Assembly: GCA_031256395.1 (NCBI GenBank)
Contig: JAIRQQ010000076.1
Location: 1 to 48,713, forward strand
Reading direction: 5' to 3'
DNA from: Nitrososphaerota archaeon
GTDB lineage: Archaea > Thermoproteota > Bathyarchaeia > Bathyarchaeales > Bathycorpusculaceae
DNA length: 48,713 bases
Part shown: in pieces, positions 9,154-19,011 of the stretch
Position numbering within the stretch: position 1 is the first letter of the stretch
Layout of the letters: each line of letters starts with the position of its first letter
The notes under the pieces: model-generated
The model's database searches: none
What the model saw: the letters and a program-made list of their open reading frames with translations, nothing else
What the model was told of the DNA's origin: nothing
Translations under genes and position numbers: made by a program

Positions 9154-9864
9154 CTACACAGGGTCCATAGGTCCAGAATGCCTTGTTATATGCACGATTA
9201 CCCAAGGACTATACCTTACGATACGTCTCAACCCAAAAATTTTCTCTAAAGCCGTCAGAATAGGCACTAAACTGCTCTGAGAAGTTCGACCAAAAGGCAC
9301 CCAGCTGTACCCCAACTTTCGCTTAATTGTGCACTCTGTTTTAGACAGACACTGCATCATCTCACCATAGGAGTGACGATATGATTTGCCCTGCATCGCC
9401 TTTAGGCGAGCTTTTATGCTGGATTTGTTACCAAACGATAGAACCGATGAAGCCTCAGGCTTGAGGGTACGCATACATTCTCCCAAAGCCTGACCTAATT
9501 CGGGAATATAGTCTAGTACCTCAATCATAAAAACTACATCAAATATGCCGTCTTTTAGCGGCAGGTTTCTTGCATCAGCCAAGATAATGTTAACGTGTCG
9601 ACTTTTCTGTTTGAGACGTTTTAGTGCATAGGCATTTATGTCTATGCTAACAACGTGAGCTTTGCTGTTTTGGGGAAGCAGGGAGAAACGACCTGCTTCA
9701 GCACCCACATCCATCACAGACAGGTTCTCTTTGGATAAATCAAGAGATTTAGAGATAAAATCTGTTTCAAGATGTGTAAGATACTTGCCCATTTTAGTTT
9801 TTGCAGCCATTTCCCAGTGAGTTTCTAAAGAGAAATCAGAGGATACAGATGAGGCGGTTTCCAT
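9154..9864 (-). CDS. Class I SAM-dependent methyltransferase
   Basis: NLSVMDVGAEAGRFSLLPQNSKAHVVSIDINAYALKRLKQ...IILADARNLPLKDGIFDVVFMIEVLDYI. Confidence 0.85.
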   Translation of the reverse strand: METASSVSSDFSLETHWEMAAKTKMGKYLTHLETDFISKSLDLSKENLSVMDVGAEAGRFSLLPQNSKAHVVSIDINAYALKRLKQKSRHVNIILADARNLPLKDGIFDVVFMIEVLDYIPELGQALGECMRTLKPEASSVLSFGNKSSIKARLKAMQGKSYRHSYGEMMQCLSKTECTIKRKLGYSWVPFGRTSQSSLVPILTALEKIFGLRRIVRYSPWVIVHITRHSGPMDPV

Positions 9865-9871
9865 TGGGAAT

Positions 9872-10045
9872 TCAACAACGCCTGTTTAGTGGTATAACTT
9901 CAACTTCTAGGGGCAATAAGGATAATTTGCGGCTACAATTGGGACATTTTCCGCTGTATTGTTGAATAATTTCATCTGGTGGTTTTAATTCAGTACCCTC
10001 ATATAGAACATGACTACAGCCATGACAAACAACCCGTTGTGGCAT
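9872..10045 (-). CDS. Small zinc-ribbon protein
   Basis: MPQRVVCHGCSHVLYEGTELKPPDEIIQQYSGKCPNCSRKLSLLPLEVEVIPLNRRC; the longer track ORF (to 10252) would overlap topoisomerase. Confidence 0.7.
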   Translation of the reverse strand: MPQRVVCHGCSHVLYEGTELKPPDEIIQQYSGKCPNCSRKLSLLPLEVEVIPLNRRC

Positions 10046-10157
10046 CCCATACCCCCGTAAATACAGCCGGGGGGCATATTTATTGCTTGCTAAACCCCCA
10101 AAATAGAGCAACAAAGAGGAAACTGAAGGTTTTAATGGATAGAATACAGGAAAGGAG

Positions 10158-12242
10158 GTGGTTAGAGCAGTGAAGTACACCCTAATTGTCACTGAAAAGC
10201 CCGATGCCGCAAACCGGATAGCTACAGCCCTAGATGAGCACGGCAAACCCAAAAAATCAGTCCAAAACGGCGTGCCCTACTATGAAGCCTACCGCAACGG
10301 CAACATTGTGGTCGTTCCAGCCCTTGGCCATCTCTACACCATAACCAGTAAACAGAAAAAACGCAACTACCCAGTCTTTGATTACCACTGGGTACCCCGC
10401 TATCAAGCAGAAAAAAAAGCGGGGCGAATTCGGGGTTGGCTCAAGGTTATCTCGGATTTGGCTAAAGATGCCGAGATATTTGTGGATGGCTGTGACTTTG
10501 ACATAGAAGGCAGCATCATTGGCTACACTATACTCAAGTACGCCTGTGGTGACAAACAAGATAGCGCTAAACGAATGAAGTACTCCACGCTAACCGAGGA
10601 AGAACTCCAAATTGCCTACGATAATTGTTTACCCCATCTAGATTTTGCACTAGTCGAAGCTGGACTAACCCGCCATGAAATTGATTGGCTCTATGGCATA
10701 AACCTCAGTCGAGCCCTCACAGAGGCCGCTAAAATTTCCAGTGGAAAGTATAGCACGCTTAGCACAGGCAGAGTGCAGGGACCAACACTACGGTTTTTAG
10801 AGGAACGAGAAAAAGACATCCAAACATTTGTGCCTACACCGTATTGGAAGCTTACCTCAAAAATCAGTATAGATAACAAAATTTATGCAGTTGAATATGA
10901 ACAAACACTTGAAACCTTGGCGGAAGCAAAAAGGATTCAAAATGCCGCTAAAACTAAAACAGGTAAAATATCCTCAGTTGAGGTTCACGAATCGCAGGTT
11001 CAACCGCCAGTACCATTTGATTTAGGCACTCTGCAAAGAGAAGCCTACAAACTCTTCCACTACACTCCCATGCGTACCTCTGCAATTCTGCAACGACTAT
11101 ACCTTGATGCAATGATTTCTTATCCACGGACAAGCAGTCAAAAACTGCCGCCCGCCATTGGCTATCAAACCATACTCAAAAAACTCCAAAAAGTGCCCGC
11201 TTACACAAAACAGGCATCTGAGCTCTTAGCTAAACCCAGCCTAAAGCCAACTGAGGGTAAAAAAATTGATCCGGCCCATCCGGCTATATATCCCACAGGA
11301 AATCTAGCACAAAAACCCCTAGATGTCGCATCTAGAAATGTCTTTGACTTGGTAGTAAAGCGTTTTTTGGCAGTTTTTGTTGAACCCGCGATACGCCAAA
11401 CTGTAAACGCCACCATCAGTCTCAATGACTACCGCTTTTGTTTGAGCTTGACGCGGACGCTTATGGAGGGGTGGTTTAGGTTTTATCGGCCCTATGTGCG
11501 TGTAAATGAAGATGTTTTTCCATCGCTAACTGAAGGACAGCCTGTGGATGTTTTGCAACTCAGCTTAAAGAAACACTATACCAAGCCGCCGCTTCGCTAC
11601 AATCCGCGTAGTTTGCTTCTTGAGATGGAAAAAAAGGAAATTGGGACTAAAGCCACCCGTGCGTCAATTATTCAAACTCTCCATGACCGCAAATATCTAA
11701 CCGGAGTAGATCAGCTATCTGTGAGTGATTTGGGGTTTGGAGTCATTGGAGTTCTTGAGCAGTATTGTCCGGTAGTTGTTTCGCCTGAGATGACACGGAT
11801 ATTAGAGGAAAAGATGGCGGCTATTCAGCAGTGTAAAGAGAACAAGCAAAGTGTGCTCACTGATGCCATAGAAACCCTAAGGCAGGTTACTGCAGAGCTT
11901 AGAGCCAAAGAGGCAACTATTGGTTCGCAGTTGAGCTTGGCGCTTAAGCAATCATGGTTAGATGATCGGACAATTGGGATTTGTCCAAAATGTGGGTGTA
12001 ATCAATTAATTATGTTGCGCTCAAAAAAATCGGGGAAACGATTTGCAGGTTGTTCGGGTTTTTTTGAGGGGAAATGCAGTATGGCATATCCGTTACCGCA
12101 GACTGGTACGGTTAAACCGCTTGGATGCAACTGTAAAATCTGTGGTGCACCGATGGTAGCGGTATATATGCGGGGAAAGAAACCATGGAGACTCTGTTTA
12201 AATCCACAATGCAACTCCAAAACTATGGCTAATAAAACCTAA
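10158..12242 (+). CDS. topA: DNA topoisomerase I, type IA, archaeal
   Basis: VTEKPDAANRIATAL, VDGCDFDIEGSIIG (Toprim), DAMISYPRTSSQKLP (active Tyr), C-terminal CPKCGCNQLIMLRSKKSGKRFAGCSG zinc finger. Confidence 0.93.
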   Translation: MVRAVKYTLIVTEKPDAANRIATALDEHGKPKKSVQNGVPYYEAYRNGNIVVVPALGHLYTITSKQKKRNYPVFDYHWVPRYQAEKKAGRIRGWLKVISDLAKDAEIFVDGCDFDIEGSIIGYTILKYACGDKQDSAKRMKYSTLTEEELQIAYDNCLPHLDFALVEAGLTRHEIDWLYGINLSRALTEAAKISSGKYSTLSTGRVQGPTLRFLEEREKDIQTFVPTPYWKLTSKISIDNKIYAVEYEQTLETLAEAKRIQNAAKTKTGKISSVEVHESQVQPPVPFDLGTLQREAYKLFHYTPMRTSAILQRLYLDAMISYPRTSSQKLPPAIGYQTILKKLQKVPAYTKQASELLAKPSLKPTEGKKIDPAHPAIYPTGNLAQKPLDVASRNVFDLVVKRFLAVFVEPAIRQTVNATISLNDYRFCLSLTRTLMEGWFRFYRPYVRVNEDVFPSLTEGQPVDVLQLSLKKHYTKPPLRYNPRSLLLEMEKKEIGTKATRASIIQTLHDRKYLTGVDQLSVSDLGFGVIGVLEQYCPVVVSPEMTRILEEKMAAIQQCKENKQSVLTDAIETLRQVTAELRAKEATIGSQLSLALKQSWLDDRTIGICPKCGCNQLIMLRSKKSGKRFAGCSGFFEGKCSMAYPLPQTGTVKPLGCNCKICGAPMVAVYMRGKKPWRLCLNPQCNSKTMANKT

Positions 12243-12341
12243 ACGGGTGCTAGTAGCGTTTGTTAGTTTTGTGTTTTATAAGAAAAAGTTAAAGACATAC
12301 GCAAGATAGACTTTGATGCTACACCATAAAAGAAGATAGGT

Positions 12342-12584
12342 ATGAACTGTAGAATTTGTAATCGAGAAGTTGAAGCCAACGGATTTTGTTCATTGCATCT
12401 GAGAGCATACCGCAATATTGTGGAGAAATATGCGGTTTGGCAGAAAGCATTGGGCATAGGTTGGGTAGAATATTTGGTTCAAATACAGAAAAATACTTTA
12501 ACTGGAGAATGGGCTAAAGATGTAGCAAATGACTTGATAATTACCGGAGAGAGCACTGATGTCAGAAAAAATGAAGAAACATAG
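12342..12584 (+). CDS. Small CxxC...CxxH zinc-binding protein, function unknown
   Basis: MNCRICNREVEANGFCSLHLRAYRNIVEKYAVWQKALGIGWVEYL. Confidence 0.7.
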   Translation: MNCRICNREVEANGFCSLHLRAYRNIVEKYAVWQKALGIGWVEYLVQIQKNTLTGEWAKDVANDLIITGESTDVRKNEET

Positions 12585-12981
12585 TGAGGACCTGTCGTTC
12601 TCGTTTAGTCGGTGGTTCCGTCGGGTATCGGCAAATACACCCACAACCTTCATAGCTACAGTTGCCATAATTGGTTATGCAATATTTCTCTTCAGCGGCG
12701 GCTTATACACCCTTGTTGTCCAGCCCATTATGGTGTATCCTTATGGGAGCACAGTTTTGTTCTTGTATCCCAATCTGAGCATGCAATTTGGCGGAGATAC
12801 CATAGTAACTGCGATACTGTTTTCACTAGGTTTCTTTGGTATGTACTCTATCTATCAGAGCGCAAAAAGTGTAAGCAAGCCCAAACAGGCCTATATGTTG
12901 CTTATTGCCGGCATCAGTTTGCTGACTATAGCGTACTGTTTCCTAGAAGTGGCAATTAACATCAAAATAAGCGGCACCTAA
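12559..12981 (+). CDS. Hypothetical integral membrane protein
   Basis: 140 aa with three or four hydrophobic segments; overlaps end of the previous ORF. Confidence 0.65.
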   Translation: MSEKMKKHSEDLSFSFSRWFRRVSANTPTTFIATVAIIGYAIFLFSGGLYTLVVQPIMVYPYGSTVLFLYPNLSMQFGGDTIVTAILFSLGFFGMYSIYQSAKSVSKPKQAYMLLIAGISLLTIAYCFLEVAINIKISGT

Positions 12982-13004
12982 AAACCGCACACCACAACTA
13001 ACAG

Positions 13005-13044
13005 GTTGTTGGCAGACCATTTCATTGGCAGGTCTGACAACAAC
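13005..13044. terminator. Strong imperfect hairpin between convergent genes
   Basis: GTTGTTGGCAGACC (13005-13018) pairs with GGTCTGACAACAAC (13031-13044), 13 of 14 bp, 12-nt loop; T-rich sequence follows on +. Confidence 0.5.
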
Positions 13045-13168
13045 TCGATGACTTTATTTATTTAACAACCAAATACATAAAAAACAAAAATAGCAGTAGT
13101 TTTGTTGACTTAGAGTCGGATCGTTCGCTATTTTTGGTGATTAGCACCAAAGATTCTTGGTAACTATG

Positions 13169-13687
13169 TTACCAGGGGTGTTTTTTGAGTTTTAGTTTAT
13201 AGGCTATAAAGTTAGTGAGCAGATGTATGGGTGGAGTTAGCAACAATACTACAGCGATAACTGTCCAGCTCAGGCCCTGCCAGCTAATTAGAGCTAAGGG
13301 TAGGGCGAATACTACAGCACCCACCACAAAGTCGATTTGGTCTACGATGGGTAATAAGCCGCCTGGGACAATATTTAGGCGTCGTTTAATGAATGCACCT
13401 GTTAGATCGCCCAATAGTGCGCCTAGGGGAATAAGAATACTAAATAGCACGGGATATTTGTCAAAGCCAAAAACAAAACCCTGTACTAAGCCAACCATAA
13501 AGCCCACGGCCCATCCAAAGAAAAATCCGCGCCAGGTTTTGTTGTTGCCAAAAATACGCTTGCCATCAGTAAAGTTTTTGCCAAAATCCATCTTTGTGCC
13601 GCCGCCTGCAAGGACGGGAGTGGCATTAGCACAGTAGGCTGGGAAAATGAATTTCAGGGCTTCTATTATGAGCAGGACTACATCCAT
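13169..13687 (-). CDS. carS: CDP-archaeol synthase (CarS)
   Basis: LKFIFPAYCANATPVLAGGGTKMDFGKNFTDGKRIFGNNKTWRGFFFG...GALLGDLTGAFIKRRLNIVPGGLLPIVDQIDFVVGA. Confidence 0.92.
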   Translation of the reverse strand: MDVVLLIIEALKFIFPAYCANATPVLAGGGTKMDFGKNFTDGKRIFGNNKTWRGFFFGWAVGFMVGLVQGFVFGFDKYPVLFSILIPLGALLGDLTGAFIKRRLNIVPGGLLPIVDQIDFVVGAVVFALPLALISWQGLSWTVIAVVLLLTPPIHLLTNFIAYKLKLKKHPW

Positions 13688-13702
13688 AGGTGTTCAGCCG
13701 TT

Positions 13703-14392
13703 TTAGTGGAGTTGGGTATCTTTTATTCCGTTTCCCCCTATTTGTACGTAGCATATATTGCTGTGGAGAGAACCGGTTGTTTTTTCTATAGTTACTTTGA
13801 TTGTTTGGGGAATTTGGGTGGGTTTTAGAAATAAAATGTTTTCAGCCCAGAATTGTAGGACCCGGGTTGCTACCGGACGTACGTCTGAGGCGTCATTACC
13901 AATTACGCTTCGGACTTGGCTGGTCATAACTAGTGGAATTTTTTTGGTTTTTACTGTTTGTGCCAATATGGCAAGTTGTCGGTTTAATTCGCGGTTGGTG
14001 CCATATGCTCGGGAGAATTCGGCGGCTTTGGCACTGTAGAGAGAGGTGAAGGTGTCTATTACTATTAAACCAACGCCTGTGGTGTAGTCTTCTATGTGGT
14101 CAATCAGGGCGGTTTGTTCTTTGAAATCTTGGGGTTTTACCAATATGATGCGCTCTGCGACGTCGTCAAATCGGTCGCCTGAGAGTTGTGCGAGGCGTTG
14201 GGTTGAAAAGTTGTTGTCGCAGTCGGCATAGAGGATTTTTTGTCCCTGCAGAGCACAGTGGACTGCGGCTTGCATTGCTAGGGTGGATTTGCCGGTTTCA
14301 GGTTCGCCGTAGATAAGTGTGATTGTTTGGGGGTTTATGCCTCCGCCGATGGCTTTGTCGATGCATTCTACGCCGATTGAGATTTGCGCCAT
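13703..14392 (-). CDS. radB: RadB recombinase paralogue
   Basis: CIDKAIGGGINPQTITLIYGEPETGKSTLAMQAAVHCALQGQKILYADCDNNFSTQRLAQL (Walker A) and GLIVIDTFTSLYSAK. Confidence 0.9.
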   Translation of the reverse strand: MAQISIGVECIDKAIGGGINPQTITLIYGEPETGKSTLAMQAAVHCALQGQKILYADCDNNFSTQRLAQLSGDRFDDVAERIILVKPQDFKEQTALIDHIEDYTTGVGLIVIDTFTSLYSAKAAEFSRAYGTNRELNRQLAILAQTVKTKKIPLVMTSQVRSVIGNDASDVRPVATRVLQFWAENILFLKPTQIPQTIKVTIEKTTGSLHSNICYVQIGGNGIKDTQLH

Positions 14393-14467
14393 GGAATCAC
14401 TTTTTAAGGATTATTAAGAGATAGATATTGTGTTTGCACTTAAACGTATACTCTTTAAGGATGTTGT

Positions 14468-15118
14468 ATGAACGAAAAAGTTGCTGTTGCAACAGTGCGA
14501 GGCGTAGCCTACTTTCACATAGTCAACATGCTCAAAAAACATGATATTTCTTTTGTGAGTTTGGTTCCAGGTGTGTTAGTGCCGTCTGAGGTAGAGGTGG
14601 TTATAACTACGCCTGAGGAGCGGCATCTTGTGGGGTTTGATCAGGTTTTGGTTTTTTGTGGTGTGGAGGATTTGGATAGTTTGCTCAATGCAACCAAGCG
14701 GTTAATGCTTGGTAAGCAGGCCTACAAGCGGATAGTTATAGGTATTGATCCGGGTGGAGCTATTGGTTTAGCTGTTATTGCTGATGGGAAAATTATAGAG
14801 CAAGAAACTTGTTATAGTAGTGATCAAGTGGTTTTTAGTATCCAGAAAATTCTAAAAAGTGTTAACTATAACTTGACTAGGGTTACGGTAAAGATTGGTA
14901 ATGGGGTAGCGGTTTATAGTGATTTGCTCAGAGAGCTGGATTGTGTTTTGCCGGTGCAGGTTGTGCTTATGGTGGTAGATGAGGCTGGAACTAATCGGCC
15001 TCTAAAAGAGCATAGTCGTAGCCGAAGGCATATTTCTTCAGCTATACATATAGCTGGGCGATTAGGTAATTCAGTGCACAGGAGACCAATGATTGCGGCG
15101 AGCCATACAACCCAATAA
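14468..15118 (+). CDS. Conserved protein with probable RNase H/RuvC-like fold domain
   Basis: RIVIGIDPGGAIGLAVIADGKIIEQE (beta-hairpin Asp motif), LMVVDEAGTNRP (Glu), SRRHISSAIHIAGR (C-terminal helix). Confidence 0.6.
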   Translation: MNEKVAVATVRGVAYFHIVNMLKKHDISFVSLVPGVLVPSEVEVVITTPEERHLVGFDQVLVFCGVEDLDSLLNATKRLMLGKQAYKRIVIGIDPGGAIGLAVIADGKIIEQETCYSSDQVVFSIQKILKSVNYNLTRVTVKIGNGVAVYSDLLRELDCVLPVQVVLMVVDEAGTNRPLKEHSRSRRHISSAIHIAGRLGNSVHRRPMIAASHTTQ

Positions 15119-16181
15119 TACGCTCATAGTGGATGGTCCAGCGTCAGTTGAGCTGATTTCGGGCAAGGCAGAAGTGTTTGGATGCCCCTTTAATGAGTTG
15201 CAGCGGACGGTTGTAAGAGAGGGTAAGCGTATGCCGTTTTTTGTCTCTGAATCTTCGGTTTTTGAGGTTGTGTTGGGTGTAAATGCTGCGGTGCAGGAGA
15301 TGGAGGGCAATACGGTTCCTGAGTCGTGGAATAAGCCGGTTCAGATTGTGTTGGGAGTTGAGAAAAAGCCTCTTGTGATTTTGGTTTTGGGCACATCGGA
15401 TTCGGGTAAGAGTAGTTTTTGTACATATATGTTAAACAAGATGGTTGCTGCCAAGCGCAGGGTTGCTATTCTTGATGGGGATTTGGGGCAGTCAGATATT
15501 GGTCCTTGTGCAACGGTTGGTTATGCAATAGCTACCAAGCCTATTGTGGAGCTCTATGATTTACGGTATCAAAACGGGTATTTTATTGGGGTTACTTCGC
15601 CTCCAACAGCAGTTGCTAAAACGCTTGAGGGTTTAGCGTCTATAATGGGTGAAGCTAATCAGCGTCAGGCAGATGTTATAATAATTAACACAGATGGGTT
15701 TGTATCGGGTATTGATGCTATTCGCTACAAGTTAACTTTGATTAAAGAGTTAAAGCCCAATATGGTTATTGGGGTTCAGGTAAATGATGAGCTTGCGACA
15801 TTGATGTCTTATCTGGGAGGTGGGGGTGTATTGACCGTGACTCCTTCACCTGCATTGCGGCAACGAAGTGCAGAGAAGCGAAGACTTCTTCGTGAGATGA
15901 CTTATACAAAGTATTTGCGTAAATCAAAGCTACAATGTTATCCGCTTAGTCAGGTTACTGTTGAGCCGCGAGGTGCGGTGCCTAAAAAGCAGGATCCTGA
16001 AAAAGGGGTGCTAATTGGGTTGTATGGGTGGGGAAACCGGTTTTTAGGTATTGGGGTTTTGCGTGCGATCAATGTTGAGAGGCGGACTTTGAAGGTTCAA
16101 ACCGCAGTTACTACCACGCCTCATCGACTTATCATCGGCAAGGTTTTGTTGAATCATAAGCTTCAAGAGATTCAGGATTGA
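15093..16181 (+). CDS. Clp1/Grc3-type polynucleotide 5'-hydroxyl kinase
   Basis: LVILVLGTSDSGKSSFCTYMLNKMVAAKRRVAILDGDLGQSDIGPCATVGYAIA; Walker A and DGDLGQSDIGPP-like signature. Confidence 0.88.
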   Translation: MRRAIQPNNTLIVDGPASVELISGKAEVFGCPFNELQRTVVREGKRMPFFVSESSVFEVVLGVNAAVQEMEGNTVPESWNKPVQIVLGVEKKPLVILVLGTSDSGKSSFCTYMLNKMVAAKRRVAILDGDLGQSDIGPCATVGYAIATKPIVELYDLRYQNGYFIGVTSPPTAVAKTLEGLASIMGEANQRQADVIIINTDGFVSGIDAIRYKLTLIKELKPNMVIGVQVNDELATLMSYLGGGGVLTVTPSPALRQRSAEKRRLLREMTYTKYLRKSKLQCYPLSQVTVEPRGAVPKKQDPEKGVLIGLYGWGNRFLGIGVLRAINVERRTLKVQTAVTTTPHRLIIGKVLLNHKLQEIQD

Positions 16182-18100
16182 GAGGAAAAGAAAGCTCGGA
16201 CCTCATCGCCCAATACGCCGGGTTTATCGGGCAGAGTTTTCATGCCGTTTGTTATCCAGCTGGGTATGAAGCTTTTACAGTAGGCTGATCCGAAACGGTA
16301 GTCAAGAAATACGATGGCGCCTTTGTCTTCTAAGGTACGAATGGGTCGACCTGCGGCTTGGGTGGATTTTTTCATCGCGGGCAAAGTGTAGCCGTATTCG
16401 CGTCCTCTACCGGGGAAGCATCGTTCGTAGTAATCGATTTGTGCTCTTACGCGAGGGGTTGGTTCGGCATAGGGTACACCCACAACCAATACAGAGTTCA
16501 TCTGGTTGCCTGGGAAATCTACGCCCTCTGATGTGCGGCCGCCTTGTACGCCTAAAAAGACTGCTCCGCCCCGATCGCCGCATAGCTTGAAGTCTTGGAC
16601 TAATTTTTCGTTGGCTTTAGAGGTCATGCCGCTTTTTTCACAATACAGTGGTTTTAGTAATTTTTCCTCAAGGCCTTCGGAGAGTAGTGCATTGAGTACT
16701 TGGAAGCTGGCGGCAAAAATTCCTGTGTTAGTTGGGGTGCTGTTGACGACCTCGTTTATGCGCTCAATCATGGTTTGATACATTTTTGAGGTGCGATTTT
16801 CCATAGAGGTGGTAACTCCGCTGCAAACTGCAGAGAAAACGTGCTCTTTTGGAAAGGGTGAGGGGGCCAAGAATTGCACAGTGTCTTGTGAGAGATGGGT
16901 GATGCGGGCGTAGGCTTCTAGGGGTTGGAGGGTTCCTGACATGATTACATTAGCATATGTGGAGCTAAAAACGGGTGCAGTTATCTTGGAGGGATCAAGA
17001 GCGGCGATTTCGAGTTTGCCGGTTTTGTTGCCTTCTTTGGTAAAGTAGCGGCTGGCCACGTTTATGTAGGAGTCATCCTCTGCTGTTTCGATCCATTTCT
17101 GCAGATACTCTCCCACAGAATTAATGTAGGAGCGAGGGTTTCTGCCCTCAGCAAGCATAGTTTTTCTTATGGCTAATCCGGTTTCGTGGATATGTTCAAA
17201 GAAAGAACGGGGATTTTGAATACCGCCTTTATCAATTATGCTTTTTATGCGACTTGTGGGTATGATTTCTTCTTTGTGAATCTTATCGGTTAGGGTTTCG
17301 ATTTCATTGCGGAAGTAGTGGATGAATTGTTCTATGTCGCGGTAGTCGTATCGTTCAGCTTCTGTTTCAGCGGCTTTCATAACAAAAGAGGTTAGCTGAC
17401 TACCCGAGATGTCTATGGCGGTTTCGGGCAGATTGTGGGCTTCATCTACAACCAAAATGATCTTTGAGAGTTCGGTTTCTAGGTTTTTTAGAAAAGCGGT
17501 TCGGATTATGGGGTCAAAGACATAGAGGTAGCTCAGAGCGATAACTCGTGCCTCAGATAGGGCACCCTTGACTAGGTCGTAGGCGCAGAGTTCCTTTTTT
17601 TTGCAGGAGCGCAGAATTTCAGATCCCATGTATGGACGTCGGGCGACTTCTTGCTGCATTTGGAGGTACTCCCAGGAGCGGTTTTGTACGTTTGTGTGGT
17701 AGGGGCATCGGCCTTTGGATTTGAGCATTTCGCAGACTTCCATAAGTGAGCGGGAGTCCGATGCGCCCTTGGAGGCAAATACGTTGAGGCACATTTCGTT
17801 GCGTCCCCGAATAGATACGCCTGATATGGGGTGTTGTTTGTAGATGGCTCGGAGTTCGTCGATAACGCGGTCATGCTGGCGGTGGGTTCTTGCGACATAG
17901 AGGACTTTGAGGTCTTTTTTAACTGCAATGGGAAGAACTGCTGAGAGGGCAGAGATTGTTTTGCCCAATCCGTTGCTGCCCTCGATGAGTACGCTTTTGC
18001 GGTCGTTTAGGGCTTTGTTAACCGTTGTTATGAATTCGTCTTGATGGGGACGGGCCTTGTCGTAGGGAAAGAATTCTTGGACTTCTGCGGGTAGCTGCAT
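16172..18100 (-). CDS. XPD/Rad3-family ATP-dependent DNA helicase
   Basis: EGSNGLGKTISALSA (Walker A), four-Cys FeS region (MCLN..CEMLKSKGRC..ELCAYD), ILVVDEAHNLPETA (DEAH), QAAGRPIRTLEDKG. Confidence 0.92.
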   Translation of the reverse strand: MQLPAEVQEFFPYDKARPHQDEFITTVNKALNDRKSVLIEGSNGLGKTISALSAVLPIAVKKDLKVLYVARTHRQHDRVIDELRAIYKQHPISGVSIRGRNEMCLNVFASKGASDSRSLMEVCEMLKSKGRCPYHTNVQNRSWEYLQMQQEVARRPYMGSEILRSCKKKELCAYDLVKGALSEARVIALSYLYVFDPIIRTAFLKNLETELSKIILVVDEAHNLPETAIDISGSQLTSFVMKAAETEAERYDYRDIEQFIHYFRNEIETLTDKIHKEEIIPTSRIKSIIDKGGIQNPRSFFEHIHETGLAIRKTMLAEGRNPRSYINSVGEYLQKWIETAEDDSYINVASRYFTKEGNKTGKLEIAALDPSKITAPVFSSTYANVIMSGTLQPLEAYARITHLSQDTVQFLAPSPFPKEHVFSAVCSGVTTSMENRTSKMYQTMIERINEVVNSTPTNTGIFAASFQVLNALLSEGLEEKLLKPLYCEKSGMTSKANEKLVQDFKLCGDRGGAVFLGVQGGRTSEGVDFPGNQMNSVLVVGVPYAEPTPRVRAQIDYYERCFPGRGREYGYTLPAMKKSTQAAGRPIRTLEDKGAIVFLDYRFGSAYCKSFIPSWITNGMKTLPDKPGVLGDEVRAFFSSQS

Positions 18101-18774
18101 TAGGTAACGCTTCCATTAGAGGGACAATAGATGTTTAGGGGGCAGGTTGGGCAGAGCGGTTTTTGGGCTTTGCAGGTTTTTCGGCCATGTGCGATAAAGA
18201 GCAGATGGGCCAAGCGGTAATCGTTTGGTTCAAAGAATGTCTGCAGGCTTTGTCGCACCGCTTCATAGCCGCCATGTGCAGGTGCCAATCCTAGGCGTTT
18301 TGAAACGCGATTAACATGGGTATCCACAGGCAAGGTGGGTTTGCCAGCAGAAAACAGTAGCACCACATCTGCTGTTTTAGGTCCCACTCCGGGCATAGCC
18401 ATAAGTGTCTCTCTGGCCTGCTGAGTGGGCAACGTTAAAATTGAATCGAGTTTGCCATTGAATTTTTCAAGCAGAGTTTGAGATACTGTTTGAATGGTTT
18501 TGGCTTTGCCTTGATAGAGTCCCGCCACGCGTATGCAGGCCTCAATTTGGCTGATTTCAGTTTTAGCCAACACTTCGGGCACGATTTGGAATTGTTCTGA
18601 GAGTGTTTTGTAGGCACGCTCAGTGTTGGTATCAGCTGTGTTTTGGGAAATAATTGTGACAACAAGGGTTTGATACGGATCTGCTCCAGATTTAACAAGC
18701 CTAGGCAAATCTAACATACCCTCTAGGGTTGTTAGAATGGTTCGTGCACTGGGCTGTGTTAATATCGGTCTCAC
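18100..18774 (-). CDS. nth: Endonuclease III
   Basis: TLPTQQARETLMAMPGVGPKTADVVLLFSAGKPTLPVDTHVNRVSKRLGL (HhH) and CKAQKPLCPTCPLNIYC FeS loop. Confidence 0.92.
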   Translation of the reverse strand: MRPILTQPSARTILTTLEGMLDLPRLVKSGADPYQTLVVTIISQNTADTNTERAYKTLSEQFQIVPEVLAKTEISQIEACIRVAGLYQGKAKTIQTVSQTLLEKFNGKLDSILTLPTQQARETLMAMPGVGPKTADVVLLFSAGKPTLPVDTHVNRVSKRLGLAPAHGGYEAVRQSLQTFFEPNDYRLAHLLFIAHGRKTCKAQKPLCPTCPLNIYCPSNGSVT

Positions 18775-19011
18775 CCTCTTGAGGCTCTGTAGATGTTTAA
18801 CAGGTTATAAATACTGATTGTACAGAAAAATAACAATCAAAAACACAACCAAACACACCATAAGTACAATTCAAGACATCCAACTATGGCAAGAGAGGCT
18901 TTGTTTACTATGGTATTCTATTTGGTGGGTTATAGTGTTTATTCAATAGCTTAATTAAAAGCAAGAACCTACCTTGTATTAGGGTAGAGTGTTGTTTTAG
19001 CTAGTTCAGTT

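Noticed and set aside
10046-10252. N-terminal extension of the zinc-ribbon ORF
   Set aside because: Overlaps topA start; conserved Cys motifs all lie after the internal Met at 10045.
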